In this document: positions 12,795 through 17,024 of the stretch, one piece after another
How the letters are laid out: every line of letters starts with the position of its first letter
Numbering within the stretch: position 1 is the first letter of the stretch
Assembly: GCA_023396795.1 (NCBI GenBank)
Contig: JAEWUY010000070.1
Span: 1-17,024, forward strand
DNA: 17,024 nt
Direction of reading: 5' to 3'
DNA from: Bacillota bacterium
Lineage (GTDB): Bacteria; Bacillota_I; Bacilli_A; RFN20; CAG-826
Notes under the pieces: model-generated
Databases searched by the model: none
What the model saw: the letters and a program-made list of their open reading frames with translations, nothing else
What the model was told of the DNA's origin: nothing
Program-made: the position numbers and the translations under genes

Positions 12795-14180
12795 TTACTT
12801 TTTAATCGGTGTATATACAAACTTATTTTTAATATTCTCACGACGATAATAACCGAGTTGGGCTAAATTGTCCATCGAAGTTCTTGCAGTTTCATAAACC
12901 ACACCCATCTCTTTTTTATACATTGAAATTGTGTAATATTTTCCCAAAGTGCGATGGCGAGCATAAAACTCGGCTTGTTTAGGTCGTAAAAGGGGATTAG
13001 ATTCTAATAAATTTTTCACTACCGAACGAACGTCTTCTTCCTTAGGAAGCTCTATTGGTATCGGATTAACTACAACTTCGGTTTGTGGTTTGCTTTTTGC
13101 GTGTTCGGGTTTAGGAGTTTTTTCTTCTGAGACTGGCGGAATAATAACCTGTTTAGTTTCATTAGAAGGTTTAATAGCGGGAATCTCATTATCAAGTGAG
13201 CGAAATTCGCGCTTCATTTCTTTCATGCGAACTTGGGTTATCACATCGAGAAAATTTTGCACTTCATTAATTGCAATGTCGATGATAGCCAATAAGGCAT
13301 AAGTCAAATCATTTGTTTTTTGCACTTCCAAAAACGTTTTACGGAAATTTTCGTTGTGCATGGCCAATAAGGCGTCAAGAGGTAGAAAAGCACTAACTTC
13401 GCCAATGTCATTATGAGAAAGGATGCTCTTAATAAGCATTAACGCCATCTCTTCATTGTGAGAATCAAAAGGTTTGACATAGTCAAGAAAGTAGTAAGCC
13501 GCCACAATTTTGACGACAAAACTAATCTCACTATTGTTAACAAAATCGAGGAGATCATTCATTAAAAATTCGATGGTGGGAGCGGGCGCAAAATCATATT
13601 GTTTGCCAATTACAACGTTATTAGGACGGGCAAAATCTTTCTCGCGATAAAAACTAACTAATTCGCTTTCACCTTTTAAGCGAGCATATGTGTCGGCCAG
13701 AAAATTTTCATCAATCGGATCATGATGAAACTCTTCAAAATGACGTAGTGTTTGAAAATAATCAACAAGACTCTTATGGGCTGAATTAAAGTTTTGATTA
13801 GTAATGATGGCCGTGATATCAACGTCAGTTGCCATGATACTGTCTTTTTGGGCTAGATAAGCCAAAATCTTCCGATAACTATCTTTTTGGACAGCTAAAC
13901 GTTCGGGTGAATCTTTTTCTAATTGTCCAAACTGACTCATTGCCCGAGCAAATTTACGCTCTAGACTCGTAATTTTATCCGTTATATTGGGAGTAAAAGT
14001 AATTCGAAAGGGACGTTTGGCAATATCACGAATCGAAAGAAGGCGACTAAAGCGACTACGATATTCTTCGATATTTCGCCAAATGGAATCAATCAAACTG
14101 GTGTTTAAGGCACGCATCACGTCGGTACGTGTTGCATACGTTTCATCGGTGAAACGAATAGATAAACCAGAGTTTGCCAT
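12795..14180 (-). CDS. Fic-fold protein with degenerate active site and winged-helix C-terminus
   Basis: Fic enzymes transfer AMP or other groups to target hydroxyls through an HPFx(D/E)GNGR loop. This 461-residue protein has a Fic_N-like region (about 60-130) and a recognisable Fic core: FYREKDFARPNNVVIG (177-192), APAPTIEFLMNDLLDFV (198-214), AAYYFLDYVKPFD (227-239). The motif itself reads KPFDSHNEE (236-244): catalytic His is Lys, and the GNGR anion/Mg site is gone. The inhibitory (S/T)xxxE(G/N) is also not conserved. A Pro/Lys/Glu-rich linker (about 335-385) leads to a winged-helix-like domain (about 385-455; ISMYKKEMGVVYETARTSMD) of the kind that ends many Fic proteins. AMPylation activity is therefore unlikely; a DNA-binding or scaffold role is inferred. 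It has its own promoter and GAGGAC before ATG 14180. Confidence 0.8.
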   Translation of the reverse strand: MANSGLSIRFTDETYATRTDVMRALNTSLIDSIWRNIEEYRSRFSRLLSIRDIAKRPFRITFTPNITDKITSLERKFARAMSQFGQLEKDSPERLAVQKDSYRKILAYLAQKDSIMATDVDITAIITNQNFNSAHKSLVDYFQTLRHFEEFHHDPIDENFLADTYARLKGESELVSFYREKDFARPNNVVIGKQYDFAPAPTIEFLMNDLLDFVNNSEISFVVKIVAAYYFLDYVKPFDSHNEEMALMLIKSILSHNDIGEVSAFLPLDALLAMHNENFRKTFLEVQKTNDLTYALLAIIDIAINEVQNFLDVITQVRMKEMKREFRSLDNEIPAIKPSNETKQVIIPPVSEEKTPKPEHAKSKPQTEVVVNPIPIELPKEEDVRSVVKNLLESNPLLRPKQAEFYARHRTLGKYYTISMYKKEMGVVYETARTSMDNLAQLGYYRRENIKNKFVYTPIKK

Positions 14181-14198
14181 ATTTAAGTCCTCGTCTTA

Positions 14199-14227
14199 AT
14201 AATAAGTGACAAGAAAATATTGGTCAA
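14199..14227 (-). promoter_or_regulatory. Likely sigma-A promoter of the Fic-like/hemW/RDD unit
   Basis: On the minus strand TTGACC (14222-14227) and TATTAT (14199-14204) are separated by exactly 17 bases, each hexamer one base off consensus. It lies in the 82-base gap between lepA and the Fic-like gene, with the predicted start about 12 bases before the GAGGAC ribosome-binding site. Confidence 0.65.
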
Positions 14228-14262
14228 TATATTTACTAAAAAAATACTAAACTTATCCTAAA

Positions 14263-16071
14263 TTAATCATCATCTATAGATAATATGGTCATGAAGGCTT
14301 CTTGCGGAACCTCGACGTTGCCGATGGTTTTCATTCTTTTTTTGCCTTCTTTTTGCTTATCGAGTAACTTGCGCTTGCGGCTAATATCTCCACCATAACA
14401 CTTGGCTAAAACATCTTTACGAACAGCTTTAACGTCGGCCCGAGCAATGACTTTGCCATTAATAGCCGCCTGAATAGGGATTTCAAATTGTTGACGAGGA
14501 ATAATGCCCCGTAGTTTAGATACAATGGCGTTGCCACGTGCATAGGCCGAAGAGCGATGAATAATGCTCGATAAGGCATCTACAACATTGTTGTTTAGTA
14601 AAATATCCATCTTTACAAGTTTTGATACTTTATAATCACTTAACGTGTAGTCGAAGGAAGCATAACCTCTAGTAAAACTTTTAAGTTTATCAAAGAAATT
14701 ATATATAATTTCAAGTAATGGTAACTCATAGTTAAGAATCATTCGTGTGTCATCAAAATATTCAAGATCAATGTATATTCCCCGCTTTTCTTGGCAAAGT
14801 TCCATGATGGGCCCGATATATTCTTTGGGAGTCATTATCGCTGCTTTAACATATGGCTCTTCGATTGATTCAATTAAGGTGGGATCAGGGAGCTTTGAAG
14901 GATTATCCAGAAGAATCATTGACCCATCCGTCATATTAATATGATAAACAACGCTGGGAGCGGTCAAAATAAGGTTTAGACCGTATTCGCGTTCGAGACG
15001 TTCTTGAATAACGTCCATATGTAATAATCCTAAAAATCCACAGCGAAAGCCAAATCCCAAAGCTTGTGAAGTTTCAGGCTCAAAAACCAAAGAAGCATCG
15101 TTGAGCGATAGTTTTTCTAAAGCTTCTTTTAATTCCAAATACATTTTGCTGTCAACCGGATAAAGTCCACAATAAACCATGGGATTAATCCGCCGATAGC
15201 CAGGTAAAGCTTCTGTGGCAGGATTATCGGCAAGTGTTATTGTATCGCCTGGAAAGATATCTTTTATATCTTTGATTTGGGCTGCTAAATACCCAACTTG
15301 ACCAGTTTTTAATATATCTTGTTTTACCGCATAGGGAGTATGCAAGCCAAGTTCAGTCACCAAGTATTCTTTGCCATTCGCCATAAGTTTAATACGATCG
15401 CCAACTTTGACTTGACCGTTTTTAATTCTAATTAAGGCGATAACTCCGCGATAGGAATCATAAAAGGAATCAAAAATAAGAGCTTGTAAAGGCCCATTAT
15501 TATCGCCTACGGGCGCTGGTATGTGTTTGACGATAGCTTCTAAAACTTCAATTACACCTTGACCAGTTTTGGCCGATATTTTTAAAGCATCCTCGGTAGG
15601 AATACCAATACGATTTTTGATTTCATCAAGAGCAAGCTCGGGCATTGCGCTAGGTAAGTCAATTTTGTTGACGACAGGAAGAATCGTTAAGTCATTATCA
15701 ACCGCTAAATAAACATTGGCTAAAGTCTGGGCCTCCACGCCTTGCGTGGCGTCGACAACTAATAGACATCCTTCACAAGCAGCTAATGATCTTGAAACTT
15801 CATAAGTAAAGTCAACGTGCCCTGGAGTGTCGATAAGATTAAAGTCATACGTAATGCCATCACTGGCCTCGTATTTAATGGAAACAGCATTCAATTTAAT
15901 TGTAATACCCCGTTCACGCTCCAAATCCATGTTATCGAGGAGTTGTTTTTTCATCTGCCGTTTTTCGATTGAATGCGTCAATTCTAAAATACGATCGGCG
16001 AGAGTGGATTTCCCGTGGTCGATATGGGCGATGATGGAGAAGTTGCGAATGCGGCTTTGATTGTATGACAT
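14263..16071 (-). CDS. lepA: Elongation factor 4 (LepA)
   Basis: Ribosome-associated translational GTPase that can back-translocate ribosomes and affects initiation and 30S maturation. The 602 residues are the normal length. The GTPase motifs are AHIDHGKST (G1, 15-23), RERGITIKL (G2, 52-60), DTPGH (G3, 81-85) and NKID (G4, 135-138), followed by domain II, the EF-G-like domains III and V, and the LepA-specific C-terminal domain, in which the conserved KKRMKTIGNVEVPQEAF is seen near the end. GGAAGAG about seven bases before ATG 16071 supports the start. It begins 41 bases after the helicase gene, with an extended -10 in the gap. No strong terminator separates it from the next gene. Confidence 0.98.
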   Translation of the reverse strand: MSYNQSRIRNFSIIAHIDHGKSTLADRILELTHSIEKRQMKKQLLDNMDLERERGITIKLNAVSIKYEASDGITYDFNLIDTPGHVDFTYEVSRSLAACEGCLLVVDATQGVEAQTLANVYLAVDNDLTILPVVNKIDLPSAMPELALDEIKNRIGIPTEDALKISAKTGQGVIEVLEAIVKHIPAPVGDNNGPLQALIFDSFYDSYRGVIALIRIKNGQVKVGDRIKLMANGKEYLVTELGLHTPYAVKQDILKTGQVGYLAAQIKDIKDIFPGDTITLADNPATEALPGYRRINPMVYCGLYPVDSKMYLELKEALEKLSLNDASLVFEPETSQALGFGFRCGFLGLLHMDVIQERLEREYGLNLILTAPSVVYHINMTDGSMILLDNPSKLPDPTLIESIEEPYVKAAIMTPKEYIGPIMELCQEKRGIYIDLEYFDDTRMILNYELPLLEIIYNFFDKLKSFTRGYASFDYTLSDYKVSKLVKMDILLNNNVVDALSSIIHRSSAYARGNAIVSKLRGIIPRQQFEIPIQAAINGKVIARADVKAVRKDVLAKCYGGDISRKRKLLDKQKEGKKRMKTIGNVEVPQEAFMTILSIDDD

Positions 16072-16088
16072 AATTTCTCTTCCGCAAT

Positions 16089-16094
16089 ATTATA
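16089..16094 (-). promoter_or_regulatory. Possible extended -10 promoter of lepA
   Basis: On the minus strand TTGCTATAAT holds a perfect TATAAT with an upstream TG one base away. No -35 of quality is seen at 16-18 bases. A 6-bp inverted repeat (16099-16114, GAAGTT and AACTTC) sits just upstream, overlapping the helicase stop. Alternatively lepA is simply read from the helicase transcript. Confidence 0.4.
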
Positions 16095-16112
16095 GCAAGA
16101 AGTTATAAAACT

Positions 16113-17024
16113 TCATGCTTTTTTCCAAAAAGATGTAATGCTTTCGGCCATATCTTCAAGAGATATAACGACATCGTAATGTGACCATTCATGTTTGAAT
16201 AAATCCCGATAGCGCGTATTTAAAAAGCGATCGTCGATTAGTAAGGCCATGCCTCGATCTTTCTCACTGCGAATAACTCTTCCAACAGCCTGCATAACTC
16301 GGTTCATTCCTGGATTAACATAGGCATATTCATAACCCTTCTGTCCTAATTTATCAAAATAATCGCGAATTAAATCACGTTCGAAGCCAATTTGTGGCAA
16401 GCCGACACCAATTACGGCAACGCCGATTAAGCGATCATCGATTAAATCGATACCTTCACCAAAAACTCCTCCCACCACAACAATACCAACTGTTGTTTTG
16501 TTGGGTTTTAAAGTAAAGCGGGCCAAAAATTTTTCCTTGTCGGTATCGCTCATTTCCCGGTTTTGAATGAAAACATCGTAATCATCGGGAAAGGACAAAA
16601 GATTAACTAGTTCATTTAAGTAAGCATGACTTGGGGCATAAATTAAATAGTTGCCTAATTTATGGGAAACAAAGTTTTCGATATATTGAGCGACAAGGTG
16701 ATATGTCTCGGCGCGATTTTTATATTTGACGGAAACAGTTGGGGCAATCATTAATAAAAGCTTATCGGCTTGAAATGGCGAGGGCAGTAATAAAACGGGG
16801 TCATCCTTACTCCCGCCAATAACATCGACATAATATTCATAGGGCGACAAAGTGGCAGAAAATAAAATTCGTCCCTTGACTTGGGCAAGACTTCGATGCA
16901 AATGGCGACTGGGATCGAGACAAAAAATGCTGATTTTAATAAAATCACCACCACTTTTCGTCACATAAAAAGTAAAACTATCATCGACAAATTCAAGAAT
17001 TTTTAAGAAACGATTCACATCGAG
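16113..17024 (-). CDS. Rad3/XPD/DinG-like superfamily 2 helicase, C-terminal part
   Basis: Partial gene: 303 codons plus the TGA stop are visible, and the frame continues upstream past the right edge. An in-frame GTG at 17018 opens the visible frame but is probably internal. The fragment is the HELICc2 half of an XPD/DinG-type ATP-dependent DNA helicase. GRILFSATLSP is the conserved SATL motif, FGEGIDLIDDRLIGVAVIG with GLP after it is motif V, and QAVGRVIRSEKDRGMALLID is motif VI with the arginine finger region. The Walker A/B motifs and any Fe-S cysteines would lie outside the window, so DinG, YoaA or another COG1199 member cannot be separated. A role in DNA repair or replication restart is inferred from the family. 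Confidence 0.9.
   Translation of the reverse strand, partial: LDVNRFLKILEFVDDSFTFYVTKSGGDFIKISIFCLDPSRHLHRSLAQVKGRILFSATLSPYEYYVDVIGGSKDDPVLLLPSPFQADKLLLMIAPTVSVKYKNRAETYHLVAQYIENFVSHKLGNYLIYAPSHAYLNELVNLLSFPDDYDVFIQNREMSDTDKEKFLARFTLKPNKTTVGIVVVGGVFGEGIDLIDDRLIGVAVIGVGLPQIGFERDLIRDYFDKLGQKGYEYAYVNPGMNRVMQAVGRVIRSEKDRGMALLIDDRFLNTRYRDLFKHEWSHYDVVISLEDMAESITSFWKKA

Noticed and set aside
14205..14262. Terminator after lepA
   Set aside because: The gap has a T-rich run but I find no stem of useful length before it.
16099..16114. Small inverted repeat after the helicase gene as a terminator
   Set aside because: A 6-bp AT-rich stem overlapping the stop codon with no following T-run; more likely chance or part of the lepA promoter region.

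Overview
The window comes from a low-GC, Gram-positive-type bacterium in the Bacillota/Mollicutes-related range. HrcA/CIRCE heat-shock control, a DnaK without the Gram-negative N-terminal insert, and the lepA-hemW-hrcA-grpE-dnaK-dnaJ gene order all point there. TGA is used as a stop (for example at 1346-1348 and 16113-16115) and TGG encodes Trp, so the code is standard (table 11), unlike Mycoplasma/Spiroplasma. The N-domain-less ClpB resembles that of Mollicutes, which suggests (weakly) an Acholeplasma/Izemoplasma/RF39/Erysipelotrichia-like lineage. Every convincing gene lies on the minus strand, so transcription runs from right to left, and coding density is very high.

In transcription order: (1) 17024-16113, the C-terminal part of a Rad3/DinG-like helicase, cut by the window edge; (2) lepA; (3) a likely promoter, then a Fic-fold protein whose catalytic motif is destroyed, a 95-residue single-pass membrane protein, hemW and an RDD membrane protein, closed by a strong terminator at about 10944-10967; (4) the heat-shock operon hrcA-grpE-dnaK-dnaJ from a sigma-A promoter flanked by two CIRCE operators, ending at a GCAA-loop terminator (6081-6106); (5) a purine cassette, guanine deaminase plus an NCS2 purine/uracil-type permease, ending at a terminator (4092-4124); (6) clpB, again from a sigma-A promoter with two CIRCE operators in nearly identical geometry; (7) a zinc-ribbon/TM2 membrane protein, rsmE and an unrecognised gene that runs off the left edge, three genes packed end to end.

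HrcA, made from the first gene of its operon, should repress both its own operon (GrpE, DnaK, DnaJ) and clpB, so that the DnaK system and its partner disaggregase are induced together. The guaD-permease pair sits between these two heat-shock units and is bounded by terminators on both sides. No mobile element, CRISPR array, tRNA or rRNA was seen. No gene-free stretch exceeds 300 bases. The least ordinary items are the pseudo-Fic protein, the duplicated dual-CIRCE promoter architecture, the 15-bp direct repeat ahead of guaD, and the unresolved hemW start. I saw no clear new defence or other multi-gene system.
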